NCBI RefSeq assembly: GCF_029784135.1
Contig: NC_073744.1
Location: forward strand, 67,096,593-67,160,592
DNA: 64,000 nucleotides
Reading direction: 5' to 3'
Source: Toxorhynchites rutilus septentrionalis
Lineage: Eukaryota; Arthropoda; Insecta; Diptera; Culicidae
Shown: piece after piece, positions 32,584 through 43,749 of the stretch
Position numbering within the stretch: position 1 is the stretch's first letter
Layout of the letters: every line of letters begins with the position of its first letter
Position numbers and translations under genes: made by a program
Notes under the pieces: model-generated
Seen by the model: only the letters and a program-made list of their open reading frames with translations
Database searches by the model: none
Told to the model about the DNA's origin: nothing

Positions 32584-32895
32584 GTGAGATTTATTCAATA
32601 GCGTCAATGTCAATAAATACGAATCCACGTCATGACACTCTCCATGACACTAACTGGTCCATGGCAAAAAAAAAGATCATGTAATCGATACGGTTTGCAT
32701 ATTATCCGACCCCTTCACCAACGTAGACCAACCGACTAGACCCTAGCATAACCAATTACTCGTAGTTCCTATAGTGTTTGTCTTTGATGTTCCACACAGA
32801 GAGCATTGACCTTGTCTTACGTAAGCACCAGAATTGCTCGATCCCCGATAATTGATTCCACTTAACAAATGTTATAGCCCTCCCTCTCTACGCAG

Positions 32896-33056
32896 GTCTA
32901 CCCGCACGACCACAGTAATCATCTGCCGGAGCTGATCTTCACCAAGCCCCCGCGTGGACACCCATCGGAGTATATTCACGGAGCGCCGGTCCCACCGCAT
33001 GCCCACTTCCAGCCGGAGTTCCACTACGAAAGCTCGGGGCCCGGCCTCGGATCGGA
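32896..33056 (+). CDS. Osiris-like gene, exon C
   Basis: 161 bp between acceptor 'ctacgcag' (ends 32895) and donor GTAAGT (33057). Encodes a Pro/His-rich segment ('VYPHDHSNHLPELIFTKPPR' at its start). GC-rich third positions contrast with the AT-rich surroundings, which supports coding. Phase 0 in, phase 2 out. A TAA appears only inside the donor. Confidence 0.78.
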
Positions 33057-35089
33057 GTAAGTATGACGAGACCGACGAGATGACATTGACGCAGACTGGA
33101 CCCTTTTGAGACTGAGCTAGCGTAGCTTAGGGTGCTTTGCATTATTTTCGTTATGGTTTTGTTTTTCTATTTCCTAAACGCGCCGAATGAATGTGTTGGT
33201 GAATGATGCTGCTTTTATAGTTGTTTTTGTTGTTACGGTTTTTGTACGTCAATGTATTTTCACGTTGTAATTTTCGGGTGTTGTTATCGATGTATACGCA
33301 TGACTGAGGAGAGTAAGGTAGAAAATGCTTTTTCCTAACTGTGAGTTTGATACAGATTGGCTTTGTGTAACCGGTGCAAGCATACTCTTCAGAGATTCCA
33401 ATGAGGCAAATAAGACACTGTGCAAAGAATCGTCATCTTCATCGGCCTATAATACTTTCTGATGAAGAGCCCCACTAATATCTGTCGCCCACCATTTCTT
33501 ATCAAATCTTCATCATGATCATCACTGTATCTAATATTTTGTAAAGAAAACTTCTTTCTCAAGTAAACTTACATTTGTAGTATTTTTTCGAATTAAATTA
33601 TTAAAAAACGAAGAATTATGTAACATTTCAATAAAAAAAAGGTATTCAGTCAGAAAACTACCGGCAACAAAACGAAAAATTATTTATCGTCCATTCAAAA
33701 TCATTGTATCGCCTCAAACACCTTTTTTTCGAAATCGACCTCAGTTTTCGCTCCGCATTTTCTTTGTCGTCCTCCGTTCGACCGATTCAGACTTAGGGAA
33801 GTATATGTCAGTTTGACAGAGATGCCATTTTTTGCAGCACGACGAAACCGAGTTGAAGTTCTGCAAAGAAATCGTATTTTAGAACAGAACGAAGACCGTG
33901 TTGAAGTTATTGAACAACATGTCGAAAATTCTTGAAATTCGGTCCGTGCAATCCGTGTCGGACCGCACCGTTGAAATGAAAAAAATATGTGGTATTGAGG
34001 CGAGCGAAAATCACCCTTCCTTCCAAAACAATGCCATTTTGCCTAACTGTTCTGATAATCAATTGCGAGCCAAAACTGAGCCAATCGACCGATTTGTTTT
34101 CGTAATGCCTGCTAGCATGCAAGTGCTGTAGCCAATAAAAATATGAATATGCTTATTTTGGGCGATTCCCGACTGGCTATTCCATGTAAACTTAAACAAA
34201 AGAAATATCTTAATGTTTCTATTTGATCTGACCCAGTATGAAAAAAATTAACCGGTATTTATAAAATAAGGCTACTAGAAGGACCACGATTGTGGCGTTA
34301 CGACAAGGGACGCATTCCCTAAATCAGAAAGGTCGATTCGGACGCTTTCTGATACAGTACTCCATTTCGTGGTTTGGAAATTATAACCATGTATTCTTAT
34401 AGCTGTAAAAATTTGATGTCATCAAACGTGTGATACAGGTTTGCATTTTTGTTTTCACATGGATCGTTTAGCAAGCGAACAACGTGTGTATCCAGTGATT
34501 TTTTTTTTATTCAGCATTAGAAGAATTTCATGCCACCACAACTGGCCATCGGCAGCAACATCTCAGATTGCAGTAAAATGTTGTGTGTGAAAATATTGGT
34601 CATTTGAGCAACTTTGCTTTCTTGGATTCTTAGGAAAGGAATTAGACTATTTTTTGAAAAGGGAAAAAAAACAATTTCATTTTTATACTGAGGTGTATGT
34701 TCAAAGTTTCGAGAACAAGAGCGCGACACTTATTATACAAGGTTTCAAACGTTAATAACTCTTTGCCGGTTGAACGTAGTGGTATGATTATCACTTCATT
34801 AGGAAGTATTTTGTATTATTATCACGAGAAAATAAAATTATGTATCAAACTTCATCACTTGCTTTTGCAAAGCCACGCGAATCCAGCAATTATTTTATGG
34901 ACCAAAAACAAGTTCGAAATAGTTTAATGTCATGTTAATAATAATTTCATAAACATATTCATCCACTCATACACTAATACTAAATAGAAATACTTTCAGA
35001 AATCTTTAAAAATATTAATTCATTCATTCATTGAGAATTGATACAGATGCAATTTCAAACAAATGATTACAGAACCAGTGGTAGTCCTA
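33057..35089. other. Intron DNA, no gene recognised
   Basis: First 2 kb of the 5.27-kb intron between exons C and D. I see no ORF of known family. A short plus-strand ORF at 33898-34131 is not recognisable. No clear repeat boundary was found until the tandem repeat starts at about 35090. Confidence 0.4.
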
Positions 35090-36035
35090 CGTCCACCTTG
35101 CGGTTATATAACAGATATAAACCACAGACACAAACCCCTGCCATGCAAATGAAACACCAATTTCTGAATTACTCGAGAATTTATCAAGCAAACAATTTGG
35201 CATGTGGAGGTTGGATGCAATAAATATTTCTATGGTCGTTAGACACTCCTTCCGCTCTCTAAGGGGAGGGCTGCCATACAAACGAAACACAAACTTCTGA
35301 TAACTCGAGAACTAATCAAGCACAATTTGAGATGTGAGGGTTTTTGGGTATGAGAAATATTTCTATAATGGTATGACACCCCTCCCTCCTCTTGAATGGA
35401 GAGGGGGTCCCATAAAAATATTACACATATTTCAACCAAAAATATTCCAACCAAACATGGCAATTGAAAATTTTCGGAAAACTCTGAAGGAAAAAGAGAA
35501 AATTCGGAAAATTAAATTACCATATGTTCTACAATTACATAGTGACAGGTGCTGTTAGTCCATTTGATGTTTGCGCTAGCGAAATTGATCTTTGTTCGAA
35601 ACTGGAAATGGATTTTAATGTGATAAAACGCACTCCTATATCTTCTTTTGTCTATACCAATGAAAGAGTATCGCCGAATGTGTTGATAAGAGCAGAACTC
35701 GAGCAAGGAATTGTCCGATTAAGGACTGTCTTTATTCTATAATATTTTCTGTATAAAACATTTATACTCCGTTACATGTTATTTGCAAGTGGTTAAAAAA
35801 TCTTGAACGAGAATTGTGTCTGAAAATAATCTGATTATAATGATGAGTTTTGTTAGAAATACTAGGAATTTTATAGTAAAATGTAAATTCAACGGGGTCG
35901 AATAGAAGATCAATCAATGAACAGTTCTGCGATTGAACCCATGAACTTGCTCATAGTAAGAAAACGTGAATGTTTGAAGGTATTGATAACAAAAAACAAA
36001 TTTGATAACAAAAAACGAAGTTTGCCGGGTCAGCT
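35090..36035 (+). repeat. Uninterrupted copy of the errantivirus target repeat; Helitron-like end
   Basis: Contains the degenerate ~120-bp tandem units and then 'tatgttctacaattac' at 35522-35537, the empty version of the retroviral target. It finishes in 'tttgccgggtcagctagtt' (36020-36038). A CTAG end after a GC-rich hairpin-like stretch is typical of non-autonomous Helitrons, which often carry such tandem repeats. The 5' TC end was not identified, so the Helitron call is tentative. Confidence 0.55.
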
Positions 36036-36131
36036 AGTTATGAATAAAAACCAAGTAAACTCTTTCGTTTCAACGTAATTCAAAGTTCTAATCAGAACTG
36101 ATAGATTATTTGTCAGCAGCGGTGATATAAT

Positions 36132-36482
36132 TTATGGTTTCTTCTCCACGTTGCTCGACGCCCGCCGGCAATCAATGCTGACTTTATGACCACCAAACGG
36201 AAAGAGTTGCGCACGTGTGTGTGTGTATGTGGCGGCTGTCTTCAATGCTTCAATCCTTTTCGATGATGATGCTTTCTTGGTCGCTTTCTTAGTGGCACCA
36301 TTTTTCTCTACGGTGGATTCCCTTTTGGTCTTAGGAGGAATCTTTAACGAACCCGACGCACCAATCCCCTTTGTGTGCACAATCAAACTCTTGGTGACAC
36401 TGTTCATCAGCGCTTCCATGATGAATGAAATTAGCTTCGCCACAGCAGCGAAAATCTTGTCACTCCGACGTAACGCTCTCAT
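36132..36482 (-). pseudogene. Histone H1-like pseudogene fragment
   Basis: On the minus strand the translation holds 'LIVHTKGIGASGSLKI', matching the end of the H1 globular domain (TKGKGASGSF type). A Lys/Ala/Ser-rich run follows ('NGATKKATKKASSSKR'), like the H1 tail. The N-terminal two-thirds of the globular domain is missing or unrecognisable, so I call it a broken copy. Upstream sequence at 36483-36545 matches a dispersed repeat (also at 6380-6440). It lies in the intron between exons C and D, antisense to the host gene. Confidence 0.7.
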
Positions 36483-36620
36483 TTTCGAAACTTTGTACTT
36501 ACACCCCAGTACAGAAATAAAAGACCTAGTTCTACGTAAAAAAAATATTTTAAAAGTTGAAAATCATTTTTCTCAAAAACATATTTTGTTAAATTCTTTA
36601 AAAAAATAAAATATTAAATT

Positions 36621-37239
36621 ACAGCTTATCCTAATTTTGTTTAAAGTCAAGATAGCGATATAGTGTTTTCGACAAAGTATTAGATCTTATTCAAGTATGA
36701 GCTTTCATCGAGAACATTAACTTTCTTTTTGTTATAGTTTCTGGATCACGTGGCATTCTTCTATGGAGACTTCAAAAATATAATGTTTTGCTCATAACAT
36801 TTTTGTGTATAAATTCTGACAAAAATAGATATGAATAGCCCTTACAGTTTCCAACAAGTCACCCATACATCAGCAGTTGGGTACATTTACAGGGAAAGAG
36901 TTTTTCCAACGACAACTTTTTCATGTTTTCTCTGAAAAAAAAATACCATTAATGTACATGTTGATGTATAAATTATCGCGATTTACGTTTTCTGCAAACG
37001 TTTTTTTATTTAAAAACATGTCAAGAAAATGTCAAACGCGCGAATGTACACACAAAAATGTTATGAGTAAAACATTATTTTTGCAAGAGTCTCCATAGAA
37101 AAATGCCATGTATTCCACAAACTATCAAAGATAGAAAGTTAATGTCACCGACAAAAGTTCACATTTTAATAAGATCTAAAACTTTGTCGAATACGCTATA
37201 TCGCTATCTTGACTTTAAGCAAAATTAAGATTAGTTGTA
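36621..37239. repeat. Foldback/MITE with ~180-bp arms
   Basis: The left arm has 'aaagtcaagatagcgatata', 'cgacaaagtattagatctta', 'acattaactttct' and 'tctatggagac' in order. The right arm (about 37085-37239) carries the same in reverse complement. The middle is AT-rich with no ORF of known family. Confidence 0.72.
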
Positions 37240-38325
37240 TTTTTTTCCCACAACGTTTCACTGCTCTTGAGATCCTGAGACGAGTTGGCATGAAATCCGT
37301 CTCTATTGAACGAAAATTTTAGTCAATTGAAAACTGAGATAACGCGATTTGACGTTGCTGCAATTCTTTCTTTGGCAAAATATAATGTTAGATCGTGAAA
37401 AAAATCGTGTAACAGCTGGAAATCGAAATCATTCAAGCCGTGGGATAACAGTGGGAATGTGCTGAAATGTAATCTCAGAAGACTAAACCATAGTAAATTA
37501 TAAAGTTGATTCAAACATAATGTATTATAAATTTATTAATAATTACAATAACCAATACGATGTGATTTTCATTGTGGTTTCGAGAATAGCGCAACTTCAC
37601 ATATTGCAGTGGAATTGTATTTGTTGAAACCCCTCCATTTAAATTTCTTTTAGATTAACACCAAAAAAAAATCATTTTTCGTATCCTTCGTATTCATTAT
37701 CTATTAGATTTTAATGTTTCTTCTAGTTTCTTTTTAATAAATTATCAAATAAGTTCCTGTATCAAATACTCCTACAACCAGATCGGTACACTCATTGTCA
37801 CATAATATACTAACCATTCATGTTACGTTCCATCACGATTGAGATGAAGTATATTTCGGAAAACTGTACATCTGGTAGAGCATATGCCTAAGTTTGACGT
37901 CCCCTCGATATTTGCCAAATTGACTTATACACGTTTCTTCGATTTTATTCTCTATTTGTAGTTCCATTTGGTACGATAACTTTTTTCAACTGGATTAAAA
38001 GCTCTCCCCAAAAATTATGATTCTCAAGTGTGCGCGGCGCACAGTGCATAGTCAAGCCAATTTGTATCAAAACAAAACAAAAATCAGTCGCCACGTTATT
38101 TGTGTCGGTGCTGTAGGTTGTTGTTGCTAGGTGAATGTTTAGTTGTTAAGACCGATATCGCCTCGCCACGTGCTTCAAGTGGTGCCAGCGAAGCCCACAA
38201 ACCAACGAACAAACACCCAAAGAACCCACGATACGAAACAGTACACGAAACACGCAAACGAAACAACTGCCAGTGCGAAAACTAATGCGTAAACCACACT
38301 ACAAATCACCTCCCTTAAAATGCAG
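37240..38325. other. Intron DNA, no gene recognised
   Basis: Nothing identifiable in most of it. The stretch 38030-38290 is less AT-rich, with CA/AC-rich words and open frames. It could hold an alternative first exon or promoter for a shorter Osiris-like transcript, but no signal decides this. Confidence 0.35.
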
Positions 38326-38523
38326 GTTCATTAGCGATAGAAACTCTTACGTAGACACCTCATTCAAGCCAAAGTACGATGATTTGAATGAAATCAATGC
38401 ATGGGGTTTGGGCACAGGTTCAACAACAGCACCAACATCAACATCATTCTCCTCACTGCCTGCCAGTGGTGGTCACAGTCACAGCAGCAATGTAAATCCA
38501 CTCACGCATCCGCACCAGCAAAG
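38326..38523 (+). CDS. Osiris-like gene, exon D
   Basis: 198 bp between acceptor 'aaaatgcag' (ends 38325) and donor GTAGGT (38524). Encodes a Ser/Thr/His-rich linker containing 'SYVDTSFKPKYDDLNEINAW'. Incoming phase 2 fits exon C after a 5.27-kb intron; outgoing phase 2. Low-complexity protein and a less ideal acceptor make this exon less certain than A to C. Confidence 0.65.
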
Positions 38524-39176
38524 GTAGGTTGTACCCCGGTAAAGCCACAGTGCTTAGAGTGTGAAATCACCGATGTCACCACCTCCCAATTCGACAGCAG
38601 CATACCAACACCCATATTCCCACCCGCAAGATACAAACATAAAGGTTTTCGAGACCAAACCTACCGCCGGCGGGGCGCAGGGAAGGCAAAAAAAGTCTCT
38701 CACGCGCACTAATTGTTCATCCGTGACTAACACACCTTCCATAGCCATTGATGGTTATCGGAAGAACATAAGCATGTTCAGGAAGTGGTGTACTAACAAT
38801 TCCTCCGAACCCACCATGTCGGGGCTGGTGTGAACAGCGCAAAATAAAATCCACAGCCATAACCAAAATCACAACCCGCTATCACCCATCCACTCTCTGG
38901 TCCATCGGAGTGCGTGCCGAACAGTGCAAACTAACCCATCATCTGTGGAGTAGCAGATACCTGTATCCAAGCATTTGTTTTGACACCGATCGTTGCTTAG
39001 TACCCGCTCCAATTGCCCTTATCCTAGAAAGCAATTTTACGAAATTCTGGAGCATCTTTCTGGTTGTCGGATTATATCTACAAAATCATATAAAACTTTG
39101 ATTCGAAGCTTAAACTTTTTTCTCTCTTTTCCCTCCGTTCAAAACTACCACCCTGATGCAATGTTCGCTCACACAG

Positions 39177-39339
39177 GATCATCGTGACTAAGCCTGTGTA
39201 CGGACCACCGTCATCCCATGGACCTGGATTTTTGTCGACGATCAGCGCCAAGCGATCCCCAACCGGAGCGGCCAGTTCGATTGCGAACGCCTACGTGTCT
39301 GCCCCGACCGGTCCAACGACGGCAGCCGAGGAGCAAATG
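39177..39339 (+). CDS. Osiris-like gene, exon E
   Basis: 163 bp between acceptor 'gctcacacag' (ends 39176) and donor GTGAGT (39340). Encodes 'IIVTKPVYGPPSSHGPGFLS' and ends '...TAAEEQM'. Phase 2 in, phase 0 out; both match the neighbours. Codon third positions are GC-rich relative to the intron. Confidence 0.68.
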
Positions 39340-39340
39340 G

Positions 39341-40130
39341 TGAGTTCTCGAGAGAAAATTGCACATGGTGTAGGTCGTGTGAACCCTCAAGTTATAACAA
39401 TTTAATTGAAGAATGTTATTTTTAACTCAATATACAGCCATGCCATGCCAAACCCGTATAGTGGCTTTCAGATTTATCCTTATCCTTGTCGTAAAATATT
39501 AGTCCTGTATTTTTAATTTTTTTTAATGACTTTAAAAAAATCATAATTGAACTACTCGGCCAATTCAGATGATCGACAAATCAAATTAAAACCATTCAGC
39601 ACCATTTTAGAAAAAAAAGTTATACTTGCGAAAAAATAGATTTTGTATCCGTATTGATTGATTGTAATTATTTTTCATTGTTTACATGGTTTCGAACCAA
39701 AGGGTGTTTTTTTTATATATTTTTTTCTTGAAAGCTGAGGTATTTTTTACAAAAAAGTATCCAGAAATTTTGGATGTGATTTGTATCGTATTTGATTTTT
39801 CAAAACAACACATTTTACCCCAGATGCCAAAAAATGTATTTTCTTACTATGAGAACTGTGTTCTTCGGTTGGAAACTGGAAGTGAAAATTCGTCCCGATG
39901 CGGTTGCTATCGCCTCCGCCGCCACCACGCAACCCATTTGGTTTGGTTCGAAAAGTACTTTATAGTATAATTTAAAGGGTATTTCTTTGGGAATGATGTA
40001 TTTGGGAGCGTTTAAGAAGTAAGGGATACTGAAAAAATAGTTGGATATTCAAAAAGTTATTAAAATTGACACCCCTTGGTGTAGTACCACGTCTCTCCTG
40101 TTATGTCCAGGACATTATCCAACCTTCTTT
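39341..40130. other. Intron DNA, no gene recognised
   Basis: Start of the 11.3-kb intron between exons E and F. AT-rich, with no family recognised. At 40080-40135 there is 'tgttatgtccaggacatta', a degenerate match to 43267-43287, where it closes the histone-related repeat block. Confidence 0.4.
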
Positions 40131-40131
40131 T

Positions 40132-40650
40132 TTTGACGTAGGACTACGTCTAACCGGAAGATATAGGGGGTGAAATGGAAATCTAGGCACTGAACAAGTA
40201 GGAAAAAATGCAAGATTTGGAACGCTTATAACTCGAGCATTTCTCAATAGATCGCAATGGTTTTGGCATCAATTGATAGGAAATATATCTACGCATCTAT
40301 CATGATGAATAACATTTCATTTTTCTTGAGATAAATAATTGAATAATTGTGAAATATCAAGCATTGTCCAAATGCACTATGTGCCCATTTTTGATTGGTC
40401 CATTTTGTGCTCCTCAAATCGTACCGACCAAAACGGGCAACCAGAGCAGCAGCGAAATAGAATGAAGCACCATTGGAAAGGAAAAAGAAAAAAATGAACG
40501 AAACATTGGTCGCTGTCTCACACATGCGTAATTCTCGAGCCAGCCAGTCAGCTTAAAAATCCCCGCTCCGCTGCCGTAACGATCATTCTCATTCAAACCG
40601 TACACCACATCGGTTCGCATCCAAACAATTCAACAAACCAACCCAAGCAG
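40132..40650 (+). repeat. Repeat unit upstream of H2A-like pseudogene
   Basis: Starts with the near-palindrome TGACGTAGGACTACGTC (40132-40148). The nearer part (40390-40650) resembles a histone upstream region: CCATTGG near 40471, a TATA-like 'cttaaaaat' near 40552 and 'atcattctcattc' near 40581 before the ATG at 40653. Promoter assignment is by position and motif only. Confidence 0.45.
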
Positions 40651-40652
40651 CC

Positions 40653-41083
40653 ATGTCTGGACATGGCAAAGGAGGAAAAGTGAAGGGAAAGGCAAAATCC
40701 CGCTCGAACCGTGTTGATCTGGAGTTCCCCGCAAGGGTAGCTAGGCCGAGCGCGTTAGTACCAGTGCACCAGTCTATAATTTCGGCCGTCGAAGTGATCG
40801 AGTTGGCTGGTAAAGCTGCTCGCGACGATAAGAAAACCCGCATTCAGAACAGAACACATTCGGTTCGGTGGACATCAAGACAACAACAGGCAGTTGCAGC
40901 GAGTGGCAAACGCAATCGCAAAACGGCAGCTGGTAGCAGAAGAAAAAAGTTTGTTCTTTATACAATCTGCTTTGGTGGCAAATCCAGAATAAGGCGGGAT
41001 CGAGGGCGTTCGAAATGGTTTTTTTCAAAACCACGAGTACTAAGTTTTCTAAAATTCCATAAAACACGGCGCTTATCAGGGCC
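40653..41083 (+). pseudogene. Histone H2A-like pseudogene 1
   Basis: Opens with the H2A N-terminus: '[20 protein letters not shown]', with His at position 4 where Arg is usual. After an internal deletion it continues with '[18 protein letters not shown]', the end of the H2A histone-fold core. The acidic-patch helix and C-terminal tail are absent; a different Arg/Lys-rich frame follows. A degenerate histone 3' stem-loop lies at 41068-41083 (GGCGCTTATCAGGGCC), followed by an A/G-rich stretch like the histone downstream element. It is therefore a decayed replication-type H2A gene copy, not a polyadenylated retrocopy. Confidence 0.8.
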
Positions 41084-41925
41084 ATTAAACCTTTCAAAAA
41101 AGAGTTTACGAAATACAGTTCAATGCTTTCTAAATTAATATCCAAAATAATAATAAAACACAAATTGATATTTTCATAATTTGTTTGCCAGTATATGATG
41201 AGTATGTGAATTTGGCAGTTGTTCTGAGCTTATTTATGGTTGGGGACTTTCCCGATTATTCAATATTCATTAATTTTTAAATTGCTTCTAGATTGAAAGT
41301 ACAGTAATTTACATTTAGCTCGACATTCAGCTAATTGAACGGACCTGTAATGCGACATATTTAGTTGGACATTTTTGTAAACATAAAGTTCGAGGTCCAA
41401 ATTATGACCCCACATCGAAAGTCGACACTGTACCACTGTCATCGCAAATGTTCAATTACAGGTTAAAATCGCCTCCAATGCGACACTGAGTGGTGTTTCG
41501 GCACGTCGCATTAAATGTAATTTACTGTACAAAATGTCACAAGCTGGATGGGAAGAAATTTTCCAACTGTGAAAGCTGTGGCGAGTGGCAAACGCAATCG
41601 CTAAACAGGAAGGTTTAGCCGAACAAGATGGGGATATCGAGTGATAACAAAACAATAAACTCTTTAGATTAAAGATAATTTTGTGATCCTGAAAAGGACC
41701 CTTTTTAGCCTGCCTGTGAATCCAACTAGCGAACAAATCGTAATGAATGTATTTTTTTGCCATCGCTGCCTTTTAACGCTCTTTCGTTCGTCTCGTTGGA
41801 CTCGCCCCTTTGGCTTAGTCTGCTGATTTGTCTCTATCCTGTGAGTGTGTACCGCTAGAGTACAAAAGGCGCGGATCCGCTGAAAATATATCATTCTCTT
41901 TCAAATCGTAAATCAGTGTGGTTGT
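41084..41925. other. Spacer between the two H2A-like copies
   Basis: At 41578-41612 there is another short piece with 'gcgagtggcaaacgcaatcg', shared with both H2A-like copies (40898 and 42115), suggesting a third, smaller remnant. 41841-41900 resembles the upstream region of copy 1 ('atatcattctctttcaaatc'). Confidence 0.45.
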
Positions 41926-42230
41926 GTGGCATCGTTTCACATCACATCGCATCAACGGATTGGTGCCGGAGCACCAGTATACCTAATAGCGGTTATAGAA
42001 TTTCGGCCCCCGGAGTGCTCGAGTTGGCTTGCAAAACTGCTCACAACAATAAAAAAAACCCGCAAAACCGAACAGAACAGAGCACATTCGGTTCGGTGGC
42101 AACAACTAGATTCAGCGAGTGGCAAACGCAATCGCAAAACGGAAGCAGGTAGAAGAAGGAAAAAGTTTGTTTATACAGACTGCTTTGGTGGCAAAACCAG
42201 CCACCGTAAAACACGGCGCTTTTCAGGGCC
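41926..42230 (+). pseudogene. Histone H2A-like pseudogene 2
   Basis: Contains 'RIGAGAPVYLIAVIEF', matching the H2A alpha-2 region that copy 1 has lost, then shifts frame before 'ELACKTAHNNKKN', the next H2A segment. Its 3' half parallels copy 1 ('[18 protein letters not shown]'). A near-consensus 3' stem-loop GGCGCTTTTCAGGGCC sits at 42215-42230 with one stem mismatch, followed by 'ttcaaagaagag', like the downstream element read by U7. No intact H2A can be read. Confidence 0.75.
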
Positions 42231-42353
42231 ATTAAACCTTTCAAAGAAGAGTTATTGAAAGTTTTTCACAATACCAATGCATTCTAAAGAGACATAATAT
42301 GACATATAATATAAACTGATTTATTTTGTTTATCTTGTTCTTGAACTTATTTG

Positions 42354-43302
42354 TGGTTGGGGTCTTTTAAATTGATCATTCAGTTTTCACAAACCCATGC
42401 ATGGTTTCTGAATTAAAAATGGCTTCAAATTACAACACATTGTATGCAGGATGGCATTAACGAATTTTCTCGATAGCAAGAACTGCTTTCTTTGGTTGAT
42501 AACTGATGTTGAAAAATGAATGACGTTACATCTGCATTGTATAGAAAAATAACTAAGGAGCAACATGATGAGCTATGTATTTCCTTATTCTTCTTTCTTT
42601 GTTTTTAGGAGGCTTTGAACTTTGCAGTTCATTCGCCTCTATGTATTTCCTGCTGCTCTGTTCCTATTTTAAAGGGCTTTAATCCGAAGGTCATTCGTCC
42701 ATGTATTTACTGTTGGTTTTTCAGAACGCTTATAGCTCGTTTATTTCTCGACAGATCGTAGAGTTCGTCTCCAAAACCTCAGTTCTTTTTCATTTTTATT
42801 TACTTTGTTTGCGGAAACTACAAATCTTACAATTCATTCGTCTCCGAAACACGGAAACAGTTTAAGGTACGGTAATGTGCTCAATAGTGAAATATATGAT
42901 AGTGAATGAGCTGATGACCACCTATGCATCCCCTATCACAGCCATCATTTTGATTGTACGATATGTGCATACGCCGAAAGATGCCCGGCGTTGGACATTT
43001 AATAAGTACAAAGCCTTCGGAAAAAAATCAAGAATTAACTATAAGACAGCGAGATAAAATTGAGAAAGTTTGTAAAAAAAAACGCAAAAACACAACACCA
43101 AAGGTTCTTTTCAGAACCCCCAACATGTTCATGAAGAGTAAACAGTAAACTAATCCATTTTTCAGGTAGATAGGTAGGTATTCACGTAGCAGAAGAAAAT
43201 AAAACAATATATTTAAAATATATATTTAGCAAAAGCTGTCCCCTTTATATAGTCCTACGTCACTCCGGTTATGTCCCCGACATTACCCACCCGTCTTTTT
43301 TA
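42354..43302 (+). repeat. Long inverted-repeat block, uninterrupted copy
   Basis: This 950-bp block recurs in reverse complement at 56994-57818 and 63865-64000, where the I-type LINE splits it. It preserves the empty LINE target (42478-42489, aagaactgcttt). It ends in 'tagtcctacgtcactccggt' and 'tgtccccgacattaccc'. Since homology runs to the last base of the window, the inverted copy probably continues beyond it into H2A-like sequence. Confidence 0.88.
43103..43118 (+). other. Orphan histone 3' stem-loop (perfect)
   Basis: GGTTCTTTTCAGAACC forms a 6-bp stem with a TTTC loop. It is preceded by 'acaccaaa' and followed by 'cccc' and 'catgaagag', the arrangement of replication-dependent histone mRNA 3' ends. 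No histone coding sequence is recognisable just upstream; ORFs at 42875-43057 and 42954-43148 do not resemble any histone. The inverted copy keeps the same 16 bases at 57178-57193. Confidence 0.7.
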
Positions 43303-43404
43303 CGCCTAAATCGGGATTTTACACTGAACGGAAAGCCGCATTGACCCATTGATTTTTATTTACTAGTTACGTGAAAATACCCTAAATTGGACAAACCAAG
43401 ATCA

Positions 43405-43745
43405 TTTACCCTATACAGTTTCTGATTTCTTTTCAATGTATATAATCGAGTCAAAAAAAATGTTTTATTCGTTTTTTGCGTCTATTTTTCGTTTTTTGAA
43501 TATAAAAGAAGAATTTGATTTTTGATTCATCCCCTTAAAATCAGAAAACATCTTTCTCACATGAAAAAAATATATTTATCCAGATTCTCTTAGGAGGTGA
43601 TAGACGATCATATTTGATGAAAAAAAATCCTTCTACGCATATATTCGAATTTCAACAATGACAGAGTTATAGATTTGTTTTTGTTTCGGACTCCGTGCTT
43701 CAAACTGGCTCTACATTAAAAAGTACGCTGCAGAAGACGATTCTG
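43405..43745. repeat. 'tatataatcgagtc' repeat, second copy
   Basis: Homologous to 12380-12670: 'cttaggaggtgatagacgat', 'caacaatgacagagttatag' and 'ctacattaaaaagtacgct' match in order. No coding capacity. Confidence 0.65.
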
Positions 43746-43749
43746 TTGC

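Noticed and set aside
32307..32684. 125-aa plus-strand ORF over exon B
   Set aside because: Out-of-frame shadow of the Osiris-like exon, crosses its donor.
36217..36609. 130-aa plus-strand ORF
   Set aside because: Shadow of the H1-like frame on the minus strand; hydrophobic by antisense composition.
40653..41138. 161-aa ORF as a functional histone H2A
   Set aside because: H2A core is internally deleted and the C-terminal half is unrelated; the 3' stem-loop is mutated.
42875..43148. ORFs just before the perfect stem-loop as a histone gene
   Set aside because: Neither frame resembles H1, H2A, H2B, H3 or H4.
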